The notes: generated from the sequence alone by a model not told the origin. A DNA stretch of 64,000 nucleotides from an uncultured Bacteroidales bacterium (GCA_902760345.1 CACWFY010000019.1:1-64000); one strand, 5' to 3'; shown: positions 7,168 through 18,529, numbered from the stretch's first letter. A program made the numbers and translations.

Positions 7168-9578
7168 TCAGCGAAGCTGGGCGCCAAGTTTGGCGGTCAG
7201 CTGAGCGATGAGTTTCTGCATGATTGCCTCAATCTGCTTGTCGCCCATGGTCTTCTCAGTATCCTGGAGGATGAAGTTGACGGCATACGACTTCTTGCCG
7301 GCAGGCAGTTTGTCGCCCTCATAGACGTCGAACAGCTCGACTTTCTTCAGGAACTTCTTCTCAGTCTGACGGGCTATCTGCTCAATCTGCTGGAACTCTA
7401 CACTCTTGTCAATCAGTAATGCGAGGTCGCGGCTGACAGAGGGATACTTGGGGATCTCCGTATAGAGCACCTTCTGCTTGCGGATGACCTTCATCAAGGC
7501 GGTCCAGTTGAATTCGGCATAATACACAGGCGTATCGATATCAAACTTCTTCTGCAGTTTCTTCGTCAGCACACCCATCTCGATGAGTTGCTTGCCACCA
7601 CGATTCTCCAACATCATGCCTGCCGAGAAAATCGGATTCTCAGAGGCCTTGCGAACCAGCATACCGGGCTGAACCCCGATGCGTGCCAGGATGTTCTCGA
7701 CATGTGCAGCGAGTTCAGCATACTGTGTTTCCTCGTTCTGATGAGCCCACGAGCCCTCAACGCGCTTACCGGTCATCCAGAGAGCCATGTGGTTCTGCTC
7801 CTTGTAGGCCTGCATGGGATCGTCCTGATTCTCCTTCTCAGGGTCGAAGCTATAGACATTTCCGAACTCGAAGAAGCGGCAATTGGCATTCTTACGCTTA
7901 GCATTGTGCTCGATGCTTTCCAAACCGCCATACAGCAGCGTACCACGCATGACGTTCAGGTCGCTCGACAGTGGGTTCATAATCTTTACCAACTGAGCCT
8001 GCTGCTCTTCAGCATAGTAGGCAGCTTTGGTCAGCGAGTTGTTCAGGATTTCGTTGAAGCCAGCACCCACCAGCTGTTCGCTGACGAGATTGGCCAGCTT
8101 ATGCTTCTGGTCTTCGTCGCCCTTGATGACGAGGCTTGACTTCAGCTGCGTAGGAATCTCCACATTGTTATAGCCATAGATGCGAAGGATGTCCTCGACC
8201 ACATCGCAAGGACGCTGAACATCCACACGATAGGCAGGAATCTCCAGCTCCAACGCCTCAGCAGTCTCGCCGAGCACCTTCATCTCCAACGACTCGCAGA
8301 TGCTCTTAATGGTCTCGACGGGAATCTCTTTACCGATGAGTGAGTGAACATAGTCGAAGCGCAGAGTTACCTTTGCGTTCTCCATCTTCTCAGGATAAAC
8401 GTCCTTGATCTCCATCGACACCTTACCGCCAGCCAACTCCTTACACAACTGTGCGGCATACTTCAGAGCGTCGATGACGCCATTGGGGTCGATACCACGC
8501 TCAAAGCGGAACGAAGCATCGGTGCTCAGGCCGTGACGACGGGCCGACTTACGAATCCATGTGGGATGGAAGTAAGCCGACTCCAGCACCACGTTCTTCG
8601 TGGTCTCATAGGTACCACTACCCTTTCCGCCAAAGACACCGGCGATACACATGGGTTCCTCGGCATTGCAGATGGCCAGGTCACGCTCAGAGAGCTTGTG
8701 CTCCTCACCATCGAGCGTCACAAACGGCGTACCCTCGGGCATGGTCTTCACCACAATCTTGTGGCCTTTCACCATATCGGCATCGAAGGTATGCAGGGGC
8801 TGGCCCAACGCCATCATCACGTAGTTGGTGATGTCGACGATATTGTTGATGGGGCGCAGACCAATGGTGGTCAGCTTATTCTTCAACCAATCGGGCGATT
8901 CTTTTACCTCACAGTCAGTTACGCTGACACGATAGGGAGGTCGTGATTGTCGACGGCAAAACCGCTGACATCAGGACGGTGAGTGGCTGTTTTGTAGCCG
9001 TTCTGCTTCAGCCAGGCATACAGGTCGCGAGCTACACCCCAATGGCTCAGGGCATCAGCACGGTTGGCAGTAATGTCAACCTCGATGAGCCAGTCGCTCT
9101 CCAAGTGGTAATACTCAGCGGCAGGTGTGCCGACAACAGCATCCTCAGGCAATACGATGATGCCAGCATGGTCAGTACCAATGCCAATCTCGTCCTCGGC
9201 ACAAATCATGCCCAGCGACTCAACACCACGCAGCTTCGACTTCTTGATGACAAACTCCTTGTCGCCATCATACAGCACACAACCCAAATCGGCCACGATG
9301 ACCTTCTGGCCAGCAGCCACATTGGGAGCGCCACAGACAATCTGCTGGGGTTCGCCCTTACCTAAATCTACTGTTGTTACATGCAGGTGGTCTGAGTCTG
9401 GGTGCATCTCGCACGTGAGCACTTTACCAACGTAAAGTCCCTTCAGACCGCCCTTAATACTTTGTACTTCTTCGAGTGCGTCAACCTCCAGACCAGTCGA
9501 TGTCAAAGCATCACACACCTGCTGTGGTGTGAGGTCGAAATCCACGTACTCTTTCAACCATTTATAAGATATATTCAT
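7168..9578 (-). pseudogene. pheT: phenylalanyl-tRNA synthetase beta subunit, reading frame interrupted
   Basis: Start MNISYKWLKEYVDF at 9578. The N-terminal part holds the tRNA-binding OB domain (LTCEMHPDSDHLHVTTVDLG) and the first core region, then meets a TAA at 8919-8921 after HDLPIVSA. The adjacent frame resumes at once with VSVTDCEVKESPDWLKNKL and runs through the B5 and core domains to the anticodon-binding (FDX-ACB) domain, ending AQLTAKLGAQLR. The sum is about 803 residues against roughly 820 for Bacteroidota PheT. The missing part is the segment that normally carries the CPRY motif, so the break is a deletion of about 50 bp with a frame change, near 8921-8933. PheT pairs with PheS to charge tRNA-Phe and is essential; sequence or assembly error must be considered. 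Promoter at 9611-9641. Confidence 0.88.
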
Positions 9579-9610
9579 TGCAATGATATTATATTTTCGA
9601 AAATCGGGTG

Positions 9611-9641
9611 CAAAATTACAAAAAAACGGGCAAAGCACAAA
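9611..9641 (-). promoter_or_regulatory. promoter of pheT
   Basis: On the minus strand: TTTG, 19 bp, TAATTTTG (complement CAAAATTA at 9611-9618, CAAA at 9638-9641). It is divergent from the promoter at 9735-9765. Confidence 0.65.
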
Positions 9642-9734
9642 GCAATTGCGCGATTTTCTTCTGTCAGAATCCTATTCTATGATTCAATTTGTATACCTAA
9701 TTAATACTATCAGGAAAGAAAAACGCCTTTTTCC

Positions 9735-9765
9735 TTTGTCATTCCTTAACGAATTTGTACCTTTG
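9735..9765 (+). promoter_or_regulatory. promoter of HD-domain gene
   Basis: TTTG (9735-9738), 19 bp, TACCTTTG (9758-9765): an exact match to the Bacteroidota consensus. It lies only 9 nt before the ATG at 9775, so the leader is very short. Confidence 0.7.
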
Positions 9766-9774
9766 CAGCAAATT

Positions 9775-10995
9775 ATGAATGAACACAAGATTATCAACGA
9801 CCCCGTATTCGGATTTGTCAAAATACCTACAGGACTCCTTTACGACGTGGTGAGCCATCCGCTCTTCCAACGTCTGAACCGTATTTCACAACTCGGACTG
9901 ACATCGGTGGTATACCCAGGGGCGCGCCACACCAGGTTCCAGCACTCGCTGGGAGCCTTCTATCTCATGTCGGAAGCAGTAAAATCGCTGACAGAGAAAG
10001 GCGTTTACATCTTCGACTCAGAAGCAGAAGCCGTACAAGCAGCCATTCTGATGCACGACATCGGACACGGACCGTTCTCACATGTCTTAGAGAACACCTT
10101 GATTCACGGTATCTCACACGAAGACATCTCGCTAATGATGATGGAACAGATGAACCGCGACATGAAGGGACAACTGAATCTGGCCATCTCCATCTTCAAA
10201 GACGAATATCCCAATAAAATTTTCCATCAACTCATCTCCTCACAACTGGATATGGACCGATTGGACTACCTGCGGCGCGACTCGTTCTTCACGGGGGTGA
10301 CAGAAGGAAATATCGGGTCGGCACGTATCATTAAGATGTTAAACGTCAAGGACGACAAGCTAGTAGTTGAGGCGAAAGGCATCTACTCCATAGAGAACTA
10401 CCTGACAACGCGCCGACTGATGTACTGGCAGGTCTATCTGCACAAAACCACGGTAGGCTACGAGAAGATATTGGTCAACACCCTGACACGTGCCAAGGAC
10501 CTGGTACACAGCGGCAAGCAGCTGTTTGCCCCCCCTTCCCTGTCCTATTTTCTGCAGAACGACGTCGACCGCCAATGGTTTGAGCAACATGAAGAGACCT
10601 TGGCGAATTATGCAGAACTCGACGACAGCGACATCTGGAGTGCGCTGAAAGTCTGGAAGCACGACGATGACTTGATTTTGTCGACACTTGCCAAAGACCT
10701 GCTGGAACGCAGACTGTTCAAGGTAGAGGTGACGGAAGTGCCCCCAACAGAGGAGCACGTTGCCTATATTCGTCGACGGATAGCCGACGCTATGGGCATC
10801 AGCGAGGACGACACACACTACCTGATGAGCCTCACGGAAATAGGAAAAGACATGTATAATCCCGACGATGACAGCATTGGTATTTTGTACAAAGATGGGA
10901 CCGTAAAAGACATCGCTGAGGCCTCAGAAATACTAAATGTGCAGCTACTTTCGAAAAAAATACGTAAATATTACCTCTCATATCAACGAGTTTAA
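9775..10995 (+). CDS. HD-domain phosphohydrolase
   Basis: 406 residues from MNEHKIINDPVFGFVKIPTG. HD superfamily, close to YdhJ/SAMHD1-like dNTPase proteins: first metal His in RHTRFQHSLGAFYLM (about residue 50), then AAILMHDIGHGPFSHVLEN with the HD pair, and DMDRLDYLRRDSFFTG later. It probably hydrolyses nucleotides in the cytoplasm; the exact substrate is unknown. The longer upstream frame (from 9583) lacks family similarity and overlaps the pheT promoter, so 9775 is chosen. lpxD follows on the same strand with its own promoter. Confidence 0.88.
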   Translation: MNEHKIINDPVFGFVKIPTGLLYDVVSHPLFQRLNRISQLGLTSVVYPGARHTRFQHSLGAFYLMSEAVKSLTEKGVYIFDSEAEAVQAAILMHDIGHGPFSHVLENTLIHGISHEDISLMMMEQMNRDMKGQLNLAISIFKDEYPNKIFHQLISSQLDMDRLDYLRRDSFFTGVTEGNIGSARIIKMLNVKDDKLVVEAKGIYSIENYLTTRRLMYWQVYLHKTTVGYEKILVNTLTRAKDLVHSGKQLFAPPSLSYFLQNDVDRQWFEQHEETLANYAELDDSDIWSALKVWKHDDDLILSTLAKDLLERRLFKVEVTEVPPTEEHVAYIRRRIADAMGISEDDTHYLMSLTEIGKDMYNPDDDSIGILYKDGTVKDIAEASEILNVQLLSKKIRKYYLSYQRV

Positions 10996-11006
10996 GAAAA
11001 AATTCG

Positions 11007-11014
11007 TATCTTTG
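11007..11014 (+). promoter_or_regulatory. probable -7 box upstream of lpxD
   Basis: TATCTTTG at 11007-11014, about 30 nt before the lpxD start. No clear TTTG lies 19-20 bp upstream, so this is a partial match. Confidence 0.4.
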
Positions 11015-11045
11015 CAGTTGTTTATTAAAACTTATTACGTAATTC

Positions 11046-12041
11046 ATGGAATTTACAGCCAAGCAGATAGCCGATTTTATCGGTGGTCGTGTTGAAGGTA
11101 ACGAGAATGCCGTGGTCAACACCTTTGCGAAAATTGAAGAAGGTAAGGAAGGAGCTATTACGTTCCTTTCCAATCCGAAATACACGCAGTATATTTACGA
11201 AACAAAAGCCAGCATCGTACTGATTAACGAAGATGTAGAACTGGAACATCCCGTCAGCGCCACGCTGATTCGTGTAAAGAATGCCTACGAGTGCGTAGCC
11301 AAGCTCATGCAGATGTATGCCGCTACCATTCCTCAGAAGAAAGGCATTGACCCACTGGCCTTCGTATCACAGTCGGCCCAGATAGGTAAGGATGTCTATA
11401 TCGGCCCCTTTGCCTGTATTGGCGACAATGTCAAGATTGGAGACGGAAGCCGCATCTACCCCCACGTAACGATTTACGACGGATGCCAGATTGGCAACAA
11501 TGTCACCATCCATGCCGGTAGCGTGATTGGTGCCGACGGTTTCGGTTTTGCACCCAATCAGGAAGGCTATGAGAAGATTCCTCAGCTGGGTATCGTCATC
11601 ATCGAGGATGACGTGGAGATTGGTGCCAACACCTGTGTAGACCGTTCCACTATGGGACAGACCATCATCCACAAAGGTGTCAAGCTGGACAACCTTATTC
11701 AGGTGGCTCATAACTGTGAGATCGGCGAAAACACCGTCATGTCAGCGCAGGTCGGTATGGCAGGCTCAACAAAGATCGGTGCGTGGTGTATGGTTGGCGG
11801 TCAGGCAGGCTTCTCTGGTCACATCACTATTGCCGACAAGACTTTCGTTGGTGCCCAAAGTGGTGTCATCAGCAACACCAAAGGCAATGGTGAACAGCTG
11901 ATCGGTGCTCCAGCAGTCAATCCGAAGATGTACTTCAAAGCCAGAGCGCTTGATGCTAAGCTGCCTGAGATGTATCGCCAGATAGCCCAGTTGCAGCGTG
12001 AGATAGAGGCCATCAAGGAGAAGATGAGTATTGAATTCTGA
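11046..12041 (+). CDS. lpxD: UDP-3-O-acylglucosamine N-acyltransferase
   Basis: 331 residues, a normal length for LpxD. It transfers a 3-hydroxyacyl chain to UDP-3-O-acyl-glucosamine, the third step of lipid A synthesis, in the cytoplasm. The N-terminal uridine-binding domain ([18 protein letters not shown]) is followed from residue 105 by left-handed beta-helix hexapeptides ([17 protein letters not shown]). The conserved catalytic His lies in [16 protein letters not shown]. The C-terminus ends in a helix ([11 protein letters not shown]). First gene of the run lpxD - lpxC/fabZ - lpxA. Confidence 0.95.
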   Translation: MEFTAKQIADFIGGRVEGNENAVVNTFAKIEEGKEGAITFLSNPKYTQYIYETKASIVLINEDVELEHPVSATLIRVKNAYECVAKLMQMYAATIPQKKGIDPLAFVSQSAQIGKDVYIGPFACIGDNVKIGDGSRIYPHVTIYDGCQIGNNVTIHAGSVIGADGFGFAPNQEGYEKIPQLGIVIIEDDVEIGANTCVDRSTMGQTIIHKGVKLDNLIQVAHNCEIGENTVMSAQVGMAGSTKIGAWCMVGGQAGFSGHITIADKTFVGAQSGVISNTKGNGEQLIGAPAVNPKMYFKARALDAKLPEMYRQIAQLQREIEAIKEKMSIEF

Positions 12042-12060
12042 AAATAGAAATATAAATGAT

Positions 12061-13443
12061 ATGAAACAGAAGACGCTGAAAGGCAGTTTTTCGCTGTTTG
12101 GCAAAGGACTGCACACAGGTTTGAATCTGACAGTAACCTTCAATCCTGCACCTGAAAACACAGGTTATAAGATCAAGCGCATCGACCTGGAGGAAGAACC
12201 CGTCATCGATGCTATTGCAGAGAACGTGATTGACACCCAGCGTGGTACCGTATTGGCTAAAGGCAATGCCCGCGTGTCTACGGTAGAACACGCATTGGCA
12301 GCACTCTACGCCTTAGGAGTAGACAACTGTCTGATTCAGGTCAACGGTCCCGAATTCCCCATCCTCGACGGTTCAGCCATCCAGTATGTGGAGAAAATCC
12401 AGGAGATAGGCATTGAGGAGCAGAATGCGCCCAAAGACTGGTACATCATCCGCAAGAAGATAGAGGTAAAAGACGAGGGAACCGGCTCGTGCATTACGAT
12501 ATTGCCAGACGATGAGTTCTCGCTGACAGTTATGTGCTCATTCGAATCGAAATTCATCAACTCACAATTTGCCACCATCAACAGAGTGGAAGATTTTTCC
12601 ACCGATATTGCGCCCGCCCGCACCTTTGTATTTGTCCGCGACATCGAACCCCTGTTGCAAGCAAATCTGATCAAGGGCGGTGACTTGGACAACGCTATTG
12701 TCATCTATGAGCGCCAAACGACTCAAGAGCGTCTGGACATGCTGGCAGACATGCTGGGTGTAGAGCACCGCGACGCCACCGATCTGGGATATATCCAGCA
12801 CAAGCCGCTGGTATGGGAGAACGAGTGTACCCGTCATAAGCTGCTCGACATCATCGGTGATATGGCTCTCATTGGCAAGCCCATCAAGGGTCGCATCATC
12901 GCCACACGACCGGGTCATACCATCAATAATAAGTTCGCGCGCCAGATGCGTAAGGAGATTCGCAAGCACGAGATTCAGGCACCCTTCTACGATCCCAACG
13001 AGGAGCCGGAGATGGATGTGAACAAGATTCGTGAACTGCTGCCCCACCGCTACCCCATGCAGCTGGTAGATAAAGTCATATCACTTGGTGCCAACACGAT
13101 AGTAGGTATTAAGAACGTTACCGCCAACGAGCCTTTCTTCCAGGGACACTTCCCTGAAGAGCCTGTCATGCCTGGCGTATTACAGATTGAGGCTATGGCA
13201 CAATGTGGTGGACTGTTGGTTCTGAACACACTGGAGGAACCCGAGCGCTGGTCGACATACTTCATGAAGATTGACGACGTAAAGTTCCGTCAGAAAGTAG
13301 TGCCAGGCGACACCCTGATTTTCAAGGTTGACCTGCTGGCCCCCGTCCGTCATGGCATCTCTTCGATGAAGGGTTATATCTTCGTTGGTGACCACGTAGT
13401 TGCTGAAGCGACATTTACCGCACAAATCGTTAAGAACAAGTAA
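12061..13443 (+). CDS. lpxC-fabZ: bifunctional UDP-3-O-acyl-GlcNAc deacetylase / hydroxyacyl-ACP dehydratase
   Basis: 460 residues, a fusion characteristic of Bacteroidota. Residues 1-310 are LpxC, a zinc deacetylase and the committed lipid A step: KGSFSLFGKGLHTG, VSTVEHALAALYALG with a zinc His, and HKLLDIIGDMALIG with the other zinc ligands. From about residue 320 the FabZ hotdog domain starts: LLPHRYPMQLVDKV, then FFQGHFPEEPVMPGVLQIEAMAQ with the catalytic His and Glu. Both enzymes use 3-hydroxyacyl-ACP metabolism. Start MKQKTLKGSF at 12061; an ATG at 12031 lies within the lpxD end and is unlikely. lpxA starts 5 bp after the stop. Confidence 0.96.
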   Translation: MKQKTLKGSFSLFGKGLHTGLNLTVTFNPAPENTGYKIKRIDLEEEPVIDAIAENVIDTQRGTVLAKGNARVSTVEHALAALYALGVDNCLIQVNGPEFPILDGSAIQYVEKIQEIGIEEQNAPKDWYIIRKKIEVKDEGTGSCITILPDDEFSLTVMCSFESKFINSQFATINRVEDFSTDIAPARTFVFVRDIEPLLQANLIKGGDLDNAIVIYERQTTQERLDMLADMLGVEHRDATDLGYIQHKPLVWENECTRHKLLDIIGDMALIGKPIKGRIIATRPGHTINNKFARQMRKEIRKHEIQAPFYDPNEEPEMDVNKIRELLPHRYPMQLVDKVISLGANTIVGIKNVTANEPFFQGHFPEEPVMPGVLQIEAMAQCGGLLVLNTLEEPERWSTYFMKIDDVKFRQKVVPGDTLIFKVDLLAPVRHGISSMKGYIFVGDHVVAEATFTAQIVKNK

Positions 13444-13448
13444 TAATC

Positions 13449-14222
13449 ATGGCAAATCAGATACATCCCCTTGCAGTTGTAGACCCTGAGGCACAATTAG
13501 GTGACAATAATGTCATCGGTCCCTTCTGCGTTATCGACAAAAATGTAGTCATTGGCGACAACAACAAATTTCTGAATAACGTTACCATCCATTTCGGTGC
13601 GCGCATCGGCAACAACAATGAGTTCTTCCCTGGTGCAAGCATCTCTACTAAGCCACAGGACTTGAAGTTCCAAGGCGAGGAGACTACCTGTGAGATTGGC
13701 AACAACAACTCTATCCGTGAGAATGTGACCATCAGCCGCGGCACAGCCTCGAAAGGCAAGACCGTTGTCGGCAACGGCAACCTGTTGATGGAGAACATGC
13801 ACATCGGACACGACTGCGTCATTGGCAACGGCTGCATCATCGGCAATACCACCAAATTTGCCGGCGAAGTGGTGGTTGACGACAACGCCATCATCTCTGC
13901 CTGCTGTCTGTTCCATCAGTTCCTGCACGTGGGTGGCTACATCATGTTCCAGGGGGGCACACGCACCAGTCAGGATATTCCGCCCTACGTCATTGCCGGT
14001 AAGGAACCCGTTCGCTATGCAGGTGTGAACCTAATAGGACTGCGCCGTAGAGGTTTTTCTAACGAGACCATCGAGGCTATCCACGATGCCTATCGCATCA
14101 TCTACTCGAAGGGAGTTATGAAAGATGGTGTTGCCGAGGCCCGTGCGAAGTACCCCGATTCGAAGGAAGTGGAATACATCTGTTCGTTCATAGAGAATTC
14201 GAAGCGCGGCGTCATCAGATAG
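13449..14222 (+). CDS. lpxA: acyl-ACP-UDP-N-acetylglucosamine O-acyltransferase
   Basis: 257 residues, normal LpxA length. Catalyses the first acylation of lipid A synthesis, 3-hydroxyacyl transfer to UDP-GlcNAc. Hexapeptide beta-helix repeats run from residue 5 (IHPLAVVDPEAQLGDN), with the catalytic-His region LLMENMHIGHDCVIGNG and a C-terminal helical domain (VNLIGLRRRGFSNETIEAI) typical of the family. Immediately downstream of lpxC-fabZ, and miaA starts 4 bp after the stop, so all are one operon. Confidence 0.95.
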   Translation: MANQIHPLAVVDPEAQLGDNNVIGPFCVIDKNVVIGDNNKFLNNVTIHFGARIGNNNEFFPGASISTKPQDLKFQGEETTCEIGNNNSIRENVTISRGTASKGKTVVGNGNLLMENMHIGHDCVIGNGCIIGNTTKFAGEVVVDDNAIISACCLFHQFLHVGGYIMFQGGTRTSQDIPPYVIAGKEPVRYAGVNLIGLRRRGFSNETIEAIHDAYRIIYSKGVMKDGVAEARAKYPDSKEVEYICSFIENSKRGVIR

Positions 14223-14226
14223 CTGA

Positions 14227-15117
14227 ATGCAGACACTTATCGTCATCACCGGTCCTACTGCCGTAGGGAAAACTGCTCTGACTATTGAGTTGGCACAGCA
14301 CTACGGAATACCTGTCATCAACGCAGACTCAAGACAGATATACAAAGAACTGAGGATTGGCACAGCAAGTCCTACGGAACAGCAGCTGAAACAGGCCAAA
14401 CACTATTTTGTAGGCAGTAGGAGCATAGACGAGTACTATAATGCCTCCATGTATGAACAGGAGGTCTTGGAATTGTTGAGCCGTGAAAGCTCAACATTCC
14501 ATGTCTTAAGCGGGGGGTCAATGATGTATATCGATGCGGTCTGCAATGGCATCGACGACATACCCACCATACGCGACGACATTCGTGAGGAACTGAAACA
14601 ACGCTACCAGTCGGAAGGACTTGAAACTCTCTGTGAAGACTTGAAGCAACTGGACCCTGAGCACTATGCCATCGTAGATCGCCAGAACTACCGGCGCGTC
14701 ATTCATGCCCTCGAGATATGCTATCAAACAGGTCGTACATACACGTCGTTTCGCACCCAGCAAAAGAAGGTCCGTCCCTTCCGCATTATCAAGATTGGTC
14801 TGAATCGCGACCGCAATGAGCTCTACAATAGAATAAACCTACGCGTAGACCAAATGATGACCGACGGTCTATTAGATGAGGTTAGAGGGCTATTAGACAA
14901 GCGCCACGTAAACGCTCTGAACACAGTAGGTTATAAAGAGCTATTCGACTATCTTGACGGGCGATGGTCACTCGACGAAGCGGTAGAGCGTATCAAGGGC
15001 AACACCCGCCGATATGCCCGAAAACAACTCACATGGTTTAAGCGTGATGCCACGATGAAATGGTTTCACCCTGACCAACAAAAAGAAATTCTGAACTATA
15101 TTTCGCAATATGAATAA
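14227..15117 (+). CDS. miaA: tRNA dimethylallyltransferase
   Basis: 296 residues. Adds a dimethylallyl group to A37 of tRNAs that read U-starting codons. P-loop [15 protein letters not shown] at residues 9-23, [16 protein letters not shown] next, [15 protein letters not shown], and a C-terminal [15 protein letters not shown] motif, all diagnostic. Follows lpxA by 4 bp and overlaps the penicillin-binding protein gene by 8 bp. Confidence 0.95.
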   Translation: MQTLIVITGPTAVGKTALTIELAQHYGIPVINADSRQIYKELRIGTASPTEQQLKQAKHYFVGSRSIDEYYNASMYEQEVLELLSRESSTFHVLSGGSMMYIDAVCNGIDDIPTIRDDIREELKQRYQSEGLETLCEDLKQLDPEHYAIVDRQNYRRVIHALEICYQTGRTYTSFRTQQKKVRPFRIIKIGLNRDRNELYNRINLRVDQMMTDGLLDEVRGLLDKRHVNALNTVGYKELFDYLDGRWSLDEAVERIKGNTRRYARKQLTWFKRDATMKWFHPDQQKEILNYISQYE

Positions 15118-17530
15118 ACACATTGAAAAAGGCTTGCAGTCATTACGTCATTTCTGGCCTTGGTACAAAGGACTCTATCAAGGCAGACGGTGGTACACCA
15201 AACTGGGCGTAGGCTTTGCCTCGTTTGTGGTAGCATTCCTACTCTACCTGGTAATGGTCGACATCAACTTCCTATGGCTCTTTGGACGTTCACCGGGTAT
15301 CAATGCTATCATGCACCCCAAGACCGTACAAGCCTCAGAATTGTATAGTGCCGACGGCGTACTTATCGGCAAGTATTTCAGCGAAAACCGAACGCCAGTC
15401 ACCTACGAGGAAATCAACCCCGTCTTCTGGCGAGCATTAATTGATACTGAAGACGAACGTTTCTTCCACCATTTCGGTATCGACTTCCAAGGCGTCTTTG
15501 CTGCCTTCAAGGACTATGTGGTCCATCACGATGCCCGTGGCGCCTCGACCATCACACAGCAGTTGGTAAAGAATATGTTCCGAGTACGAACGGAATACTC
15601 TACAGGACTGCTGGGCTATATCCCAGGCGTAAAGATGCTGATAATGAAAAGCAAGGAGTGGATTACGGCTGTGAAGATTGAACTATTCTTCAACAAGCAG
15701 GAGATACTCACCATGTATGCCAATACCGTTGACTTCGGTTCCAACGCTTTTGGCATCAAGACAGCTGCAAAGACCTACTTCGGCACGACTCCTAAGGACT
15801 TGACAGCCGACCAAGCCGCCATCTTGGTGGGATTGCTGAAAGCCACCACTTATTATAATCCGCGCATCAATCCCGAAAATTCGCTGAACCGCCGCAATGT
15901 AGTGCTGAACAACATGCTCAAGCATAGCGACCTCACACAAGAGGCCTACGACACGCTGAAGGTCAAGTCCATCAAACTGGACTATAGCGTTGAGAACAAC
16001 TACGACGGACAAGCGCTCTACTTCCGCGAAGCCGTGAAGAACCATCTGCAGAACTGGTGCGAGAAGAACGGCTATGACCTTTATAAGGACGGCCTGAAAA
16101 TCTACACCACCATCGACACCCGCATGCAACGCTATGCCGAAGAGGCGGCCATCAAGCAGATGAAGCAGGTACAGAAAACCTTCAACGCCCATTGGGGAAG
16201 CACTAACCCTTGGCAGGACGAACGCCACGTAGAAATTCCACACTTCATCGAAGATCTGGCTAAGAGAACTCCCTACTACAAACAGTTAGCGCAGAAGTTC
16301 AATAATCGCCAAGACAGCATCGACTATTATCTGAACAAGCCCCATATGGTCAAGCTCTTTGACTACGAGAACGGCACCATCGAAAAGGAGATGTCAACAC
16401 TTGACAGCATCCGCTACATGGAGCACTTCATGCATTGCAGTTTCGTGGCGATGGAGCCCCAGACTGGTCACGTCAAAGCGTGGGTTGGCGACATCGACTT
16501 CAAAACTTGGAAATACGATAAAGTGACGGCCATGCGCCAGCCGGGTTCTACGTTCAAGCTATTTGTGTATACAGAAGCTATAAACCAAGGCATTAAGCCT
16601 TGTGACACTCGCAAGGATGAATACTTCTCGATGACGGTTCAAGACCACGGCAAGGACGTATTATGGGCTCCGACCAATGCCGACGGACGCTTCTCGGGAG
16701 CCAATATCACGCTGAAGCAGGCTTTCGCCATGAGTATCAACTCCGTGGCTGTGCGTTTAGGTCAAGAGTGTGGCATTGACCGAATCGCCAAAACCGCCCA
16801 CGACATGGGCATCAAGAGCCGCCTAGACCCCACGCCGGCTTTGGCTTTGGGTTCCAGCGACGTGACGCTCGAAGAACTGGTCAATGCATACTGTACGCCC
16901 GTCAACAATGGTATTCACCGTGAGTCTGTGCTTGTAACGCGTATTCTTGACCGTGACGGCAATGAGATTTATGTTGAACCTGATGAAGACCATCAAGTAC
17001 TGTCGCAACGCTCTTCGTTCCTCGTTCAGCAGTTGCTGCAGGGTGGCATGAGCGGAACCAGTTCACGACTGATGGGGTATGTTGGGCAACATGCCAAAGA
17101 TACCGACTTCGGTGGTAAGACTGGTACGTCAAACAATCACTCCGACGCATGGTTTATAGGCACTACGCCACGGCTGGTGGTAGGCGCATGGGTTGGCGGC
17201 GAATATCGCTGCATTCACTTCCGTACTGGCGAACTAGGCCAGGGTAACCGTACAGCGCTACCTATCTGCGGCTACTTCTTGCAGAGCGTATTGGGGGATG
17301 AGCACTTCAAACAATATCATGCTAAGTTCCAAAAGCCTGCCGACATATCAATGGCAGACTACGGCTGTGGAGGTTACTTCAAGGCTGCAGCCGACTCCGA
17401 CTCGCTCGGTATAGACAGTCTAGCCATCGAGGGCGAGATGGCTACGCCGGGAGGCCGTCGCGACAGCTTAGGACATGAGAATGCTGACGATGCGCTCGGC
17501 GGTTCGTCCGTCCCAGCGGTCGGGCAATGA
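15110..17530 (+). CDS. class A penicillin-binding protein (PBP1A type)
   Basis: 806 residues. Inner-membrane enzyme with a cytoplasmic N-terminus and one membrane segment ([16 protein letters not shown], about residues 35-50). The glycosyltransferase domain (GT51) has [13 protein letters not shown] and [12 protein letters not shown]. The transpeptidase domain has SxxK in [12 protein letters not shown], SxN in [12 protein letters not shown], and KTG in [15 protein letters not shown]. It polymerises and crosslinks peptidoglycan. The start overlaps miaA by 8 bp. Its last 63 bp overlap the 3' end of the convergent wecB-like gene. Confidence 0.93.
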   Translation: MNKHIEKGLQSLRHFWPWYKGLYQGRRWYTKLGVGFASFVVAFLLYLVMVDINFLWLFGRSPGINAIMHPKTVQASELYSADGVLIGKYFSENRTPVTYEEINPVFWRALIDTEDERFFHHFGIDFQGVFAAFKDYVVHHDARGASTITQQLVKNMFRVRTEYSTGLLGYIPGVKMLIMKSKEWITAVKIELFFNKQEILTMYANTVDFGSNAFGIKTAAKTYFGTTPKDLTADQAAILVGLLKATTYYNPRINPENSLNRRNVVLNNMLKHSDLTQEAYDTLKVKSIKLDYSVENNYDGQALYFREAVKNHLQNWCEKNGYDLYKDGLKIYTTIDTRMQRYAEEAAIKQMKQVQKTFNAHWGSTNPWQDERHVEIPHFIEDLAKRTPYYKQLAQKFNNRQDSIDYYLNKPHMVKLFDYENGTIEKEMSTLDSIRYMEHFMHCSFVAMEPQTGHVKAWVGDIDFKTWKYDKVTAMRQPGSTFKLFVYTEAINQGIKPCDTRKDEYFSMTVQDHGKDVLWAPTNADGRFSGANITLKQAFAMSINSVAVRLGQECGIDRIAKTAHDMGIKSRLDPTPALALGSSDVTLEELVNAYCTPVNNGIHRESVLVTRILDRDGNEIYVEPDEDHQVLSQRSSFLVQQLLQGGMSGTSSRLMGYVGQHAKDTDFGGKTGTSNNHSDAWFIGTTPRLVVGAWVGGEYRCIHFRTGELGQGNRTALPICGYFLQSVLGDEHFKQYHAKFQKPADISMADYGCGGYFKAAADSDSLGIDSLAIEGEMATPGGRRDSLGHENADDALGGSSVPAVGQ

Positions 17531-18529
17531 CGACACTTTCCAGCGGCCTTCGACCATATCGGTCAGGGCCGCTTTCAGTTTCCCTGCATCTTCGCCGACC
17601 AATACGTTCGTTCCAAGCTTCACAGTCTCAATGTGTTCGGTATAGGAGTTAAGCGTGATACACGGCACGTGATGGAACGTTGCCTCTTCGGCCACATTAC
17701 CCGAGTCGGTAATGATGCCTTTGGCGTGTGACGTCAGATAGCCAAAGTCCAGATAACCCAGCGGTTCAACAAGCCTCAACTGTGGGCATAGGCGCCCAAT
17801 GGTCTCGTAAGCCTTGCCGCGCAGAGGAGCGATAACAGGGATATCGCCAGCCACCTCGGCCAATACGCTGGTCATCTGTTTCAACTTCTCCTCGTCGGCC
17901 AACAGCATCTTACGGTTCAGCGTAAATACCAAATAGCTGCCATCACTAATACCATCCAGACAGGCTGGGCGCGTCCAGCGCTGATGGTTATAGCGCAGTG
18001 TGTCCATCAAGATATTTCCTACCATATATATCTTATTGTTCTCGGCACCTTCACGAGTGGCAATGCTACTTGACCCCACACCGGCTGTAAACAGCAGGTC
18101 GCTCAGGCCGTCGATGACCAGACGGTTGATTTCCTTAGGCATGTTGATATCGAACGAACGTGTTCCTGCTACCAGATGAGCTAGACGCAGTCCACGCTTC
18201 TTTGTCACAATAGCCGCAGCCATGGTCGATGCCAAGTCGTCAACCACAATAACGGTATCGGCAGCATACTGTTCCAGATAACGCTCAAAGGCTGCCATCA
18301 CCTGACCTGTCAGTTCGTTCAGGTTCTCGCAGTCAACATTCAGAAAGACATCAGGGCGGTCTATCTGCAGATCAGTAAACAACGACGGCTCCAATGTCGG
18401 GTCGTCGGCACGGCCAGCATAAACCAACTGATAGTCACACGTAGTCACTCCCTGCATGGCCCGAATCAAAGGTGCCACCTTGACGAAATTCGGTCGAGCA
18501 CCAGTAAATATGCAAATACTATGTTTCAT
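17468..18529 (-). CDS. divergent UDP-GlcNAc 2-epimerase (WecB-like)
   Basis: 353 residues from MKHSICIFTGARPNFVKVAP. The fold and several motifs match UDP-N-acetylglucosamine 2-epimerase (PKEINRLVIDGLSDLLF, IITDSGNVAEEATFHHVPC). Key residues differ: the usual HVEAGLRS glutamate is replaced in HLVAGTRS, and the THRREN histidine region reads TLNRKM. It may be inactive or act on another nucleotide sugar. A frame extension to 18565 is rejected because the promoter lies at 18535-18566. The 3' end overlaps the PBP gene tail to tail by 63 bp. Confidence 0.8.
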   Translation of the reverse strand: MKHSICIFTGARPNFVKVAPLIRAMQGVTTCDYQLVYAGRADDPTLEPSLFTDLQIDRPDVFLNVDCENLNELTGQVMAAFERYLEQYAADTVIVVDDLASTMAAAIVTKKRGLRLAHLVAGTRSFDINMPKEINRLVIDGLSDLLFTAGVGSSSIATREGAENNKIYMVGNILMDTLRYNHQRWTRPACLDGISDGSYLVFTLNRKMLLADEEKLKQMTSVLAEVAGDIPVIAPLRGKAYETIGRLCPQLRLVEPLGYLDFGYLTSHAKGIITDSGNVAEEATFHHVPCITLNSYTEHIETVKLGTNVLVGEDAGKLKAALTDMVEGRWKVSSLPDRWDGRTAERIVSILMS

